NCBI GenBank assembly: GCA_031835245.1
Contig: JAVKOQ010000104.1
Coordinates: 62,001 to 126,000 of the forward strand
From: Balamuthia mandrillaris
Taxonomy: Eukaryota; Discosea; Longamoebia; Balamuthiidae
Length of the DNA stretch: 64,000 nt
Direction of reading: 5' to 3'
The notes under the pieces were generated by a model, which saw only the letters and a program-made list of their open reading frames with translations, made no database searches and was not told the DNA's origin. Shown piece after piece: positions 28,448 to 37,534 of this stretch (positions are counted from its first letter, which is position 1; the number at the start of each line of letters is the position of its first letter). The translations under genes and the position numbers were made by a program.

Positions 28448-28533
28448 AACGTAGTGAGATAAGAAAGGGTTAACAAAAAGCCAGCCACGTACTTTGGGGC
28501 CTCTTCCTTGGCGTCAGGCTGGTCCACCGTCAT
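27263..28533 (-). CDS. C2H2 zinc-finger protein with a Thr/Pro-rich tail
   Basis: Exon 1 28533-28493 (MTVDQPDAKEEAPK) joins exon 2 28379-27263, giving 385 residues. Three consecutive fingers are seen at about residues 33-115: FVCTLCQKQYSSKAGLRRHV, LKCEFPGCKSSFISQANLA (TFIIIA-type CxxxxC) and VVCEHCKQEFKSSVGLKLHH. A basic stretch KGKRKRRTREKEKE looks like a nuclear localisation signal. The remaining 250 residues are Thr/Pro/Ile-rich (PPTPIATVATPPPTPISTSA) without recognisable folds. It is probably a sequence-specific transcription factor; its target is unknown. The intron carries a pure GA tract on the plus strand. Confidence 0.85.
28402..28446. repeat. (GA)n microsatellite in the C2H2 gene intron
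   Basis: About 22 uninterrupted GA units, CT on the coding strand. Confidence 0.9.
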
Positions 28534-28896
28534 GTTGGCAAGACCAAATCTCACAAAAAAAAAAAAAAAAAGAAACCGTAGCAATGGAACCGTTCTTGTT
28601 GGCGCCAGCGCGATGCGCTACGTTTCTCGCTTTTCTCTTTTGCTCTCGAAAAAATTAAATGAAACGAAAGAGGACCAGCCGCCGCTGCTACGTTTTTTTC
28701 TCACTTTCCCTTACAACCGTCGCCCTCAGGCCATGATCCTAACCACCAACGGTAATGAGTTGGACGGACCCAAGAAGGTTTTGTCAAAGAGATTTCGTTT
28801 GCGCAGCACAAGCTTGCTGTTCGGGTGGAAAAACAAAACGTTCCTAGCAGGACAAGCTTGCGGTTTGGTCATGAAAGAAAAACAAAAAACAATTAA

Positions 28897-28967
28897 GGTC
28901 CCAGCCGGTTTCGAACCGACGACCTTCTCGGTGTAAACGAGATGCTCTGCCACTGAGCTATGAGACC
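28897..28967 (-). tRNA. tRNA-Val (anticodon UAC)
   Basis: On the minus strand the cloverleaf is complete. Acceptor GGTCTCA pairs with TGGGACC; D stem GCTC/GAGC; anticodon stem TCTCG/CGAGA closes loop TTTACAC with anticodon TAC; T arm GTCGG-TTCGAAA-CCGGC. There is no intron and no encoded CCA. A T-run follows downstream as the Pol III stop. It lies alone between the C2H2 gene and MED7. Confidence 0.95.
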
Positions 28968-29088
28968 TGGTTGAGGCAAAGATGCAAATTTGTTAGCAAC
29001 CAAATAAATTTAGCCAAATATATTTTTTTTTTGCTTTCGAATCAAAAAAAATCCAAAAAGAACAAAAAAAAAAGAAAAACAGAAAAAG

Positions 29089-29922
29089 ATGGAAGGACCC
29101 GCTTTGGTGAGTTCCTTCCCACCACCTCCGCCGTATTACAAGCTCTACACCGATGAGCGGCTACGACAGGGGGTGGACCCTCCTCCTCCACCCGCTATCC
29201 AGGGCACCTACACCATGTTCGGCGCCTCCTACACCACGGAAGACGTCGCCCCAAATCTGGAAGATCAAGGCAGACCTCAGCTCTATCCCAAAGGTTTTTT
29301 TTTCTTTGTTTAACTCCACATGCGTTGCTACTGTGATGCTGATGAGCCACACCTTTTGCTTAAAACAGGAGAGACGATCAATCATACACAAGAACTGAAG
29401 AAAATGAATCGCTCTCTGTTGTTCAACTTTTTGGAGCTGGTTGACCTGCTGACCAAGAACCCGCCCGCCTTTCGAGAGAAAGTGGAAGACGTGGAGCTGC
29501 TCTTTGTCAACATGCACCACCTGCTCAACAGCTATCGTCCTCACCAGGCCAGACAGAGCCTCATCACCATCATGGAGAACCAGATTCAACGGCGGCAGGA
29601 CCTGTTGAGACGGTTTGAGCGTGACTTTGAGAGCGTGCGACACATCTTACAAAGAGCAGAGGCAGTGATAGAGGCACACACCAAAGGAAGGGATGGTGAG
29701 GAAGAAGCAGGGGAGACTACAGATGCGGCAGAGGAAGAAGGAGGTGGAGGAGGGCGAACGCAGCTGCGTTCTTCTTCTGCTTCTTCTGGCCGGAAGAGAG
29801 GAAGGCTTTTGTACCAAAGTAAAGAGGAAGATGAACGAAGCAGTGTAACAAAAGAAGAAGCAGAAGAAGAAGAGCTGTTGGTCGATTTAGAAAGAGAGTT
29901 AGACCAGATTGAACTATGTTAG
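29089..29922 (+). CDS. MED7: Mediator subunit 7
   Basis: Exons 29089-29293 and 29369-29922 (split codon G|GA) give 252 residues. The N-terminus shows the MED7 signature SSFPPPPPYYKLYTDERLR, then PPPPPAIQGTYTMFG and LEDQGRPQLYP. After the intron come TQELKKMNRSLLFNFLELVD and NMHHLLNSYRPHQARQSLI, the coiled-coil hinge that pairs with MED21. The last 75 residues are a Glu/Gly-rich extension beyond the conserved core. MED7 is a middle-module subunit of Mediator, acting between activators and RNA polymerase II in the nucleus. A second Mediator subunit gene, MED20, lies 7 kb to the right. Confidence 0.95.
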
Positions 29923-29987
29923 TAACCAGAAAAACAAAAAGGATTTGTAAACAAGAAGAGAAGATCTATTTGTTGCGTTTGTTTTGT

Positions 29988-30559
29988 TTACAGGTCAAAC
30001 ATATCTTTTGTGAACTCTTCGTGTATGTCGCAAACAATGCCGTCCGCGGAGAGCGTGTAGTCTCGCAGCATGAGCATGTTGCTGTCGGGCGCTCCTCGCG
30101 CTGTGTGATGGAGCTCGAACGAGGGCAGCAGCCGCAGGTAAAAGAAGAGCTGGCCCAACCCCACTTTGTTCTCCTCGATCAGCTCGAGGTGTTCTTTCTT
30201 CTGCAGCGTGACGACGCTCTTTGCATTGCAAAAGATCTATTGTTTTGTTTGTTATGTGGAGTTCAATACCTAACCCCAACGAGAAACGACAAAAAGAAAG
30301 GAAGAACAGCAAAAACACAAACCTTTCCTTTGCATAAGAGGTTAACGTCGCGGTCATAGACGTTGCTCTCACCGGCTCGCCGTTCGCTCTTGAGGATTTG
30401 CACCGTGACTTTGGAATTGTAGTACGCACTCATGATCCGCTGCAAGTTGCCATTTGCCGCCAGCACTATGCGTTCCAGCCCGTTGTAGCCCTCCGGCAGC
30501 GTCGTTGCGATCTCCCTCGGCGCCAATATGTCTCCAAAGTGATCCGGCTTTTGTTGCAT
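29988..30559 (-). CDS. Conserved-looking protein, possible chorismate-lyase-like fold
   Basis: Exons 30559-30323 and 30218-29988 (phase 0) give 155 residues. Features: LERIVLAANGNLQRIMSAYY, then VTVQILKSERRA, a YDRDVNLLCKGK strand, and after the intron VGLGQLFFYLRLLPSFELH and LRDYTLSADGIVCDIHEEF. The order (basal strand, RxVxLxxxG, GxGQLFxxL, RxYxLxxxGxxxxIxExF) resembles the UbiC/DUF98 chorismate-lyase-like fold; this is pattern similarity only. The convergent end lies 65 bp from MED7. Confidence 0.5.
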
Positions 30560-31355
30560 CTTCTTTCTCTTGCCAATTTTTTTTGTCTCTCAACGGAACT
30601 ACTGGTTGATGAAACCAAAGAAAGATCAAATAGAAGCGAAAGAAAGAGGGGAAAAAAAAGCGGATAGAGAGAAAGAAATGGTTTTTTCGAAGAAAAAGAG
30701 AAAGGACGTTCTCAAGAGTAGTCTGAATTGGGTTACCACAGTCATGTGTGGCCTTGTGTATTGAACTTAACATTTGTTCACAGTGTCACCCAAGGTATGG
30801 TTCCAGCCGTGTCTCCTCGAAGCCTGCCTCCTCCTCCCTCTCCTTCCCCCCCCCCACCACCACGTTGAGTGAGGAGGGAGCGGGGGAGAGAGAGGGATCC
30901 TAGGCAGGTCACAAGTCATTGCCTGCGACAACCCAAGGAGAAAGGGTCATTTCTGGTCCCTGAGCTCCCTCGTGAGAGAGGATTCCCGCCAAGAGATAAA
31001 AGTCGACACCTCAGACCTTCCCAAGCGCAGGCAGAGGAAATTTTTGCACAGTTTCCCGCCAAAAGTTTGTTGCGCCTAAACACAAGCTTTGAAAACGTCC
31101 CCCTTAGAAGGAAAAAAAGCAGCGCGGTGGAAGCTTTAAAGCTGGGTCGGGATGGGCGGGTTTGGGATTATGGGTGGCAGCCTTCCTGATAAATTTGGCA
31201 GCAATTAGGCTGAAAATCGGTGTATTTTCGGGATGCAGTCCCTTCTCGCTCTTGCGGTCGGATGGGTGGAAGGAAAAACGGTGGTCGCTGATGATGGGTT
31301 GAAGCACATCAACTCATATCGGGGCACCTAAAGACCGGTAACGTCCATAAATAAA
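30560..31355. other. Intergenic region with E2F-like sites, no gene seen
   Basis: Contains a C-run near 30847, GATTCCCGCCAAGAG at 30984 and GTTTCCCGCCAAAAG at 31050 (both close to E2F consensus TTTSSCGC). Frames are open here but lack protein-like composition. Confidence 0.5.
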
Positions 31356-31363
31356 TATAAATA
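31356..31363 (+). promoter_or_regulatory. TATA box of the secreted-protein gene
   Basis: TATAAATA, 151 bp before the ATG at 31514. The leader between is rich in CA/AC, as seen before other genes here. Confidence 0.55.
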
Positions 31364-31513
31364 GCGAATCAGTCACCGCCAATCATTCCAGATCCATTGC
31401 AGTTACAAACACATACACAAACGATTTGTACAAACCTCTTCAACCCTACACGACTCACTTTGTCTTCCCCTGCTGTTCATACTGAACTGATTTTGCCCCC
31501 AAATAGAACGAGA

Positions 31514-32080
31514 ATGTCCTCAAAACACCTGCTCTTTCTGGGTGTGGTGGTCCTCCTAGCCACCCTGCATCTCGCCCATGCCTGCTCAGCTCCCATCGAC
31601 TACGTGCCCCCCTCCATAGCAGAACGTGTGGAGGCAGCTGACCTCGTCATCATCGCCACCACCGAGTGGTTCACCGAGGGCAGAGCCATCCTGGGGGACG
31701 TGGCCTACTACAAAGGCGACTGTCAAAGGGAGAGCTGGCTGATGGTCCATAACTTTGGCAACGGGGCGGACTGCCTGAGCACCCCACCCCCTGTGGGCAG
31801 CGAGGCCATCTTCTTCATCAACGAGGTGGAGGATGAGTGCAGCGGCGAGACCCGCCTGGAGCTGAACCATTTGGGCATCATCGACGCCGTCATCTATGAA
31901 GACTTCATCGAGGAGGCGGTGAGCGAAAACCCTTTTTGTTTTCTTCCTTCCTCTTCTGTTTCAAAGCTTACCATGTAAAACAAACCGAACCAACAGGAAG
32001 AGGAGATCCTGCCCATCACCGGAGCCCCAAGAATGCTGGACATGGAGGGCAACTGCGTAGCAGCCTGCCAGGACGACTGA
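31514..32080 (+). CDS. Small secreted protein, NTR/TIMP-like pattern
   Basis: Exons 31514-31918 and 31997-32080 (phase 0, donor GTGAGC) give 162 residues. The signal peptide MSSKHLLFLGVVVLLATLHL ends before ACSAP. Mature start C-S-A-P with VEAADLVIIATTEWF, then YYKGDCQRESWLMVHNFGNG, ADCLSTPPPVGSEAIFFINE and a C-terminal VAACQDD. An N-terminal Cys plus strands of the form VVxGxV, YKG and GxxxIFFI recalls netrin-like/TIMP-type OB domains, but the match is weak. Six Cys in the mature part would allow three disulphides. No function is assigned. Confidence 0.75.
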
Positions 32081-32240
32081 ACTCCCCAAAAAAAAAAAGA
32101 TTCATCGTCACTCTATACCAAATAAAGACAATTACACGTCACCAAATAACCATATTTGGAAAAATCGTTTAAATTAATGAACATCGAAAAAAAAAGTAAC
32201 CAGAAAAAAAAGTAGAGAAAAGAAAGAAAGCAAAACAAAG

Positions 32241-34686
32241 ATGAACATTCAGGTGAAAGGTTTCCCCAAGTTTGGAGGCCCGGATTTGAGTAGTTTGGAG
32301 GGAGACCTCCCTAAGAGGGTGCAAGAGAAAGAAAAGGTTTCGTGTTTTGCTTCAGAGAACGATTTTAAAAAAACGGTGAAGAGATTAACTTTTCGCGATT
32401 ACATTTTTGTTTTATTTTTTTTCGGGTTCGTAATAGGAAGTTGAACAAGCTCGCGAGTCTGTAAAGTTGTTAAGCAAGAAAAACAAAGCTCTGAACAAAT
32501 CAAACACAGGTTTTTTTTTTCAAATCGTTTCGCTACTTTTTTTTTCTTCTGTCGATTCCATTTCTCTCACGCATCATTTTTCGTTCGTTCTTTCTTTCTT
32601 TCTTTCAAACGAACAGAAAACATTGAAAGCGAGCGACTTGTCGGAGACTCGTTCAGAGAACTGAATGCGCTATTCAAGGATCACCAAGACACCACTACTC
32701 TCGGTACTGTTTTGCTTGTTGATCGCCAATTTCTAACAAAAGTTCGACTGACCACTGCTGTTTTGTTTTTCCCTGTGCAGCACAATCTATGTTGGCCTTT
32801 GCTGATTTTCATCGTGACTTTGGTGACCTACGCAGCAAAATGGTTGCTCACTCTTTTTCTTTTTTTTCCTTTCTTTTCGTTGCTTTTCAAGTTTCTCATC
32901 TCTGCAACTCCACAAACGCACGAAAAGGACGATGCTCGTAACAAAGGTTTAGGAACAGCCATCAATTCTTGGCTAACCGATCTCAACGCCGCCAAAGAAA
33001 CCAAGAAAGAGTACGAGAAGAAAGCATCCACCTACATTTCTGCTCGAAGCAAATGCCAAAGCCTTAAGACCTCCACAAAACAAAACGCAGCGGCCAAACT
33101 GCCCGATGCCGAAAGGGAAGAAGCTTTGGCAGAGGACAGTTGGAAACAAAGCGCAGAGAACAGTATTGAGAGCTACGAGTCGATGATGAGAGAACACGAA
33201 TTGGACGTGTTGGTGTCGGTGTGTTCCAACTATGTGGCAGAGATGCAAAAACATCTTGTTTCCTCCCTTCGGCGTGTTCAAGAGCTTCACTCCAGAATGA
33301 ACGAGATACGAAACATCAACGACACTGCATCTTCTTCATCTTCTCCAGTGGAAAAGAAGAAAAAGAAGGATAAAGAAGAAAAGAAAGAAGAAAATGGAGA
33401 TAGTAAAAAGAAAGGAGGAAGCAAACGATGGGCGGTAGGAACTTCACCAGCAGCAACATTGTCACCAAGTGCGAAGAAGCAACAAAGATCAAGTTTTCGT
33501 CTGGGAGAAAGAAGCAACGACAAAGAAGAAGAGAAAGCAGAAGACACGGAAAGAAATGATTCAACGGAGAAAGAGAAAGAGAAAGAAAAAGAGAAAGAAA
33601 AGGAAGTTGGCGCATCTTCAAGTTCCACAAAAGGTGTGTTTGGGCAATTGTTTTTGTTTTTGTTTTCAGTATGCTAATATGTTTTCGTTTTAACGCAAAG
33701 GACAAGAAAACACGAAATGGGAAGCATACGTTTGGGAAAACGGCGATAAGTATGAAGGGGAATGGCTCAATAATGTATTTCATGGAACCGGAACTTTCAC
33801 TTTTGCATCCGGAAATGTCTACCAAGGTTTGTCCTTTTTGCTCCTTTCTTTCCACAAGACGTTCATGCCATCTCAAGTTAACACATTTCGCTCCATATTT
33901 CTATGCTCCTCATTTAACACTGTAACAAACAAACAAACAAACAAACAAACAAACAAACAAACAAACAAACAAACAAACAAACAAACAAACAAACAAACAA
34001 ACAAACAAACAAACAAACAAACAAACAACAAAACAAACAAAACAAACAAACAAACAAACAAACAAACAAACAAACAAACAAACAAACAAACAAACAAACA
34101 AACAAACAAACAAACAAACAAACAAACAAACAAACAAACAAACAAACAAACAAACAAACAAACAAACAAACAAACAAACAAACAAACAAACAAACAAAAA
34201 AAAGGACAATACGCAAATGGAAAGAGAGAAGGAAAAGGTTGTTATCTATACAAAAACGGCGATAAGTACGAAGGAGAATATCATGCTGACAAGAAACATG
34301 GCCATGGCCGCTTCACTTTTGCCAACGGCGATTGCTACGACGGTGAGTGGGTAGCCGACAAACAACACGGGACTGGCACTTATACTCACAGCTCCGGTAT
34401 GCTCTTTTTCTTTTCTGTTTCGCTTTGCTTTGTTTCTCATGTTCCCTTTTTGCTCCCACCTTGCCTATATTATGATGATGATCAGGGAACAAGTTCGTGG
34501 GCCAATGGAAAGATGACGAGAAGCACGGGGCAGGAGTGTTCTATTGGGCGGATGGGGATCGCTTCGAGGGCCACTGGCAGCACAACCAAAAGCACGGCAA
34601 AGGCCTGATGATTTACAGCGACGGCGAGGAAGTCGAACAATGGTTTCATCACGGAAAAGAAGTCTCTGCTGGTTCGTCTTCTTCTT

Positions 34687-34688
<2 letters not shown>
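32241..34688 (+). CDS. BAR-like coiled-coil protein with C-terminal MORN repeats
   Basis: Eight exons (32241-32336, 32437-32509, 32617-32703, 32781-32842, 32928-33633, 33701-33826, 34205-34396, 34486-34688) close in frame to 514 residues. Residues 30-220 are alpha-helical and look like a BAR/arfaptin-type membrane-curving domain (FADFHRDFGDLRSKM, AKETKKEYEKKASTYISARS, VLVSVCSNYVAEMQKHL). A Lys/Glu/Ser-rich linker follows (KEKEKEKEKEKEVGASSSS). The C-terminal 160 residues hold about seven MORN repeats (NGDKYEGEWLNNVFHGTGTF, NGDCYDGEWVADKQHGTGTY and similar), which bind acidic phospholipids or build membrane-apposed scaffolds. A membrane-shaping adaptor is the simplest reading. Intron 6 is a 270-bp CAAA array. 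Confidence 0.8.
33924..34199. repeat. (CAAA)n tetranucleotide array in an intron
   Basis: About 68 AAAC units broken once near 34027-34045. Read in frame it gives TNKQ, giving an artificial ORF joined to the next exon. It sits between two MORN-encoding exons, immediately before the acceptor AAAAAAAAAG. Confidence 0.95.
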
Positions 34689-34719
<31 letters not shown>

Positions 34720-34928
34720 GTGTATCATGTTTATGTTAAAAAAAAGTGTTTTTCTTTTTTATCTCTCTGTTCTGTTTTTTTTTTTCACGTTGGTGTTGCT
34801 CCTTGTGCTTTGTCTTTGGCTTCACTGGAAGAAGAGGTTTGGGGTGTGGAGAGTATGGCGTCCACTTCTTCTTTTGTTACCGGTTTATGTATCTGTCGTG
34901 AGAACGAGACTTTAGAACGGAGTAGAAA

Positions 34929-35565
34929 CTATAAAAGAAAAAAAGATAAAGAAAAGAAGCGGCACGAAACCGAGTTGGCAAGCTGTGTCCACATCATCCA
35001 TTGGGGAGGGAGGTCTTGCTCCGATGGGAGAGTTTCTCGGTTCCAGTAGGTGAAGGACGAGAACCGTCCTGCCACTATCCATTCTTTGTTGTTGTTTGAT
35101 GCTGCTGAACGAACGTCCCACTCATCCACTTCCTTTTCCGCCACTATCCAACCTACAAAAAAAAAGTTCAGAGAGAGAGACAGAGAGAGAGAGAGAAAGA
35201 GGAAGAGGAGAGAACAATAAAAATCCACCTGCACAAGAAGGAGGAAGGTCTAAGCGTTGCCCTAACAGCTCTATGCCCCTAAAGCAACTCCTTTTGATGG
35301 ATCCTCCGCCGCTCAAAGCCGAAGAAGAGGAAGAAGCAGAAGGAGTAGCAGAGTCGGAAGAGGCTTCCTCTATCCGAAAATACGAATCAATGGGAGCGTC
35401 TTTCACATCCTCATGAATGGTGCACGGCAACAACTCCAACCTAGAAACAAAGGGAGCTTCGTTGACGTCCTCCTTCGTGCCACGTATCACTATCTCCGGC
35501 GGACTTTCCGCCTGCTCTCTTCCACCGTGCCTGTCTTGGCGGTCGTCCCATCTTCCCGCATCCAT
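34929..35565 (-). CDS. RNASEH2C: Ribonuclease H2 subunit C
   Basis: Exons 35565-35229 and 35152-34929 give 186 residues (split codon G|GT). The family pattern is clear: RLELLPCTIHEDVKDAPIDS then YFRIEE, a low-complexity Ser/Ala insert, RSCFRGIELLGQRLDLPPSC, and after the intron FSSFTYWNRETLPSEQD and WMMWTQLANSV. In RNase H2 this non-catalytic subunit holds A and B together; the complex removes ribonucleotides from DNA and resolves RNA:DNA hybrids. An upstream in-frame ATG at 35664 would add 33 basic residues. I prefer 35565, because a TTTTCCCGCCATTTT E2F-like box lies just before it. The 3' end converges with the MORN gene. Confidence 0.8.
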
Positions 35566-35611
35566 CTTATCTTTCTTTTTTGTTTTGTCCGCAAAAACGG
35601 GTTTGCGTTTA

Positions 35612-35626
35612 AAAAATGGCGGGAAA
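35612..35626 (-). promoter_or_regulatory. E2F-like site upstream of RNASEH2C
   Basis: AAAATGGCGGGAAAA on the plus strand (TTTTCCCGCCATTTT on the gene strand) is a near-symmetric E2F/DP consensus, 47 bp before the preferred ATG. A perfect 10-bp stem (GACGACCTGG / CCAGGTCGTC, 35634-35662) lies directly upstream. Confidence 0.4.
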
Positions 35627-35889
35627 ATGTCACGACGACCTGGGTACTTAGTCCAGGTCGTCATGGAATGATACTAAACCACAAGAAGAAAGAGGGAATG
35701 GAATGAACCCAAGAGAGAGTTCTTGCCACTGGGGGGAGGAGGAGGAGACGGTTGAGTGAGAAAATACAAGGCAAACCAATGGAAAGAAAGCTTGCAAGCA
35801 GCGGAAACCACCCATTGGGAACTTGCAAAGAACAGCTCAATAATTCATAGGTCAAAAAAGAATAAGAGCAAACGATAAGCTTTGAAAAA

Positions 35890-36318
35890 ATGAAGAACGA
35901 CGACAAGCCCGCCAAGGAGGAGGCAACGCCCTATCTTTTGGAAGAGGAACAAGCTCCCTCTCCTCTCTCCAACGAGAAGAAAGCCATCCGACAATCCACT
36001 TCGCCCACTGTGGCCCCCACCGACAAGACAAAAGAAGCAAAACAGAAGAAGGCAGGCCAGAGAGAACCAGACATGAACCAAATGGTGGAAGAGCTCAGAG
36101 CAGAGAACAAGGCCCTGCGTGAAGCTGTTGAAGAGACCAAAGCCAAAGGCCTCGCGGAGAGACAGAGAACGCAGCGGGACAGCCTTCAGGAGGACCACGA
36201 CCGCCTGGAGGAGGAGCTGCGTGAGAAGGAGGGTCAGCTTCGCGATGTCTGTGCCGAGAGGGACCACCTCAAGGCTCAACTGAACCAACAACAACACCGA
36301 ACCTTCCCTTCCAAATAA
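35890..36318 (+). CDS. Short coiled-coil protein
   Basis: A single exon of 142 residues. The N-terminal 60 are charged and probably disordered (KNDDKPAKEEATPYLLEEEQ). Residues 62-135 form one continuous heptad coiled coil (VEELRAENKALREAVEE, EEELREKEGQLRDVCAERDH). No homologue is recognised; it is probably a dimerising adaptor. It lies tail-to-tail with MED20. Confidence 0.7.
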   Translation: MKNDDKPAKEEATPYLLEEEQAPSPLSNEKKAIRQSTSPTVAPTDKTKEAKQKKAGQREPDMNQMVEELRAENKALREAVEETKAKGLAERQRTQRDSLQEDHDRLEEELREKEGQLRDVCAERDHLKAQLNQQQHRTFPSK

Positions 36319-36373
36319 GCAAACGTTGCTTCTTCTTCTTCTTCTTTACAACGAAACAACGTCCGTCCAAACT

Positions 36374-37104
36374 TTATGTTGGTTTTAACAGTTTGAGAGC
36401 ATGGCAGAGCCGAACGTACTGACTTGTGGTGTGCCGCATGGAGTAGAGCGTGGGCAGCACCAACCCATCGAATGGCACGTAGGTGCCAAGGAACCTCGGA
36501 ATGGAGACATCAAAGGGTCCCAAGTTGCCTATAAACTCATTGAGAATGCCCTGACACTGGTTGGGGGTGAGGCAGGGCCTGTACTCCACCTCCACCACCA
36601 CCCCTTTGTTGTTGTTGCCCAGCATGATGGAGCCGATCTTCACCCCAAAGTCCCCTATCTCGTACTGAAGGCCTTTGATGTGGACCGTCTGACGGGGTTT
36701 GTAGAGCTTGGCTTTCTTGATGATGCTCTGCATTTCCAGGCCGGCTTCCAGGATGTTGCCCTGGAGCATGAGGTAGCATTTGTTGTTGGTGGAGGAAGAG
36801 AAGGAGGAAGGAGCAGAGTCATCTTCAAGGGAGGAGGAAGAGGAGGAAGACGGAAAGAGCTCTTCACGGAGGAGGTAGAGCTCTTTGCTGATGGTTTCCG
36901 GCAAGGAAGGTTCTTTGTGGGCAGAGAAAGTGAGAACGTAGCAAGAGAAAGAGAGAAAGAGAAAGAAAGAAAAAACCTTTGGCCAATTCGTGAAGGTAAA
37001 GCGTGCAAAAGAGGCTCCAGTCGCCGACCTTCTTGCCTCGTAGCCGTTCCACCCGCTGTTTCATCTCTCCCAAAGCCTGGGGATCCCGTGAAAACGGAAA
37101 CACG
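36374..37104 (-). CDS. MED20: Mediator subunit 20, first exon not resolved
   Basis: Two exons are certain: 37104-36977 and 36912-36374. The first reads VFPFSRDPQALGEMKQRVER and GDWSLFCTLYLHELAK. The second has KCYLMLQGNILEAGLE and then the MED20 core GLQYEIGDFGVKIGSIMLG followed by GVVVEVEYRPCLTP and LNEFIGNL. This aligns by eye with animal MED20 (YQYCDFLVKVGTV, GISVEVEYGPC). It belongs to the Mediator head module. A Ser/Glu-rich insert separates the N-terminal strand from the core. The reading frame requires two bases and the start codon from an upstream exon. Candidates lie in the GAA-rich stretch at 37110-37450, but none joins convincingly. Confidence 0.85.
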
Positions 37105-37259
37105 CTGTATTTTCCAGTCAGTTATTTTCCACAACACAGGCAAAGAGAAGAAGAAGAACAAAAGTGAAGGAAGAGAAGAAAAAGAAGTGTTGTTGGAAGT
37201 GCGGAAAAGCGGGACACCTTCAACGAGACTGCCGAAAGCGAAGAAAGACAAAAAGAAGT

Positions 37260-37350
37260 CATCTGACAAGAAGAAGAAGAAGAAGAAGAAGAAGAAGAAC
37301 AAGAAGAAGAAGAAGAAGAAGAAGAAGAAGCAGAAGAACAAGAAGAACAA
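37260..37350. repeat. (GAA)n tract upstream of the MED20 exons
   Basis: About 25 AAG/GAA units with few interruptions on the plus strand, TTC on the MED20 strand, probably in its first intron. Confidence 0.85.
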
Positions 37351-37534
37351 GGAACACCACGCACCATTTCACTCCCATTCTCGCTACTTGCTTTTCTTTT
37401 CTGGTTTGTTGTTTTCATGCGTTCGACACTCACTCCACGCATCTTCATTTTTTATCGGAAATATTAATGGGCATCGGTTCGACACCTGGTAGTGACCACT
37501 AGTTTTTAGAAGAAAAAGAAAGAAAGAGTAGAAG

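Noticed and set aside
28508-28936. 142-codon plus ORF overlapping the tRNA-Val gene
   Set aside because: Crosses a tRNA gene and a poly-A run; composition is not protein-like.
30869-31189. ORFs in the 30.8-31.2 kb GC-rich stretch
   Set aside because: No protein-like pattern, no splice consistency; the region looks like promoter sequence.
33924-34199. CRISPR-like array
   Set aside because: Simple tandem repeat without unique spacers, inside a eukaryotic intron.
33829-34608. 259-codon plus ORF with (TNKQ)n followed by MORN sequence
   Set aside because: An artefact of the CAAA intron array running in frame into the next MORN exon; a GT donor at 33827 and an acceptor at 34204 explain it.
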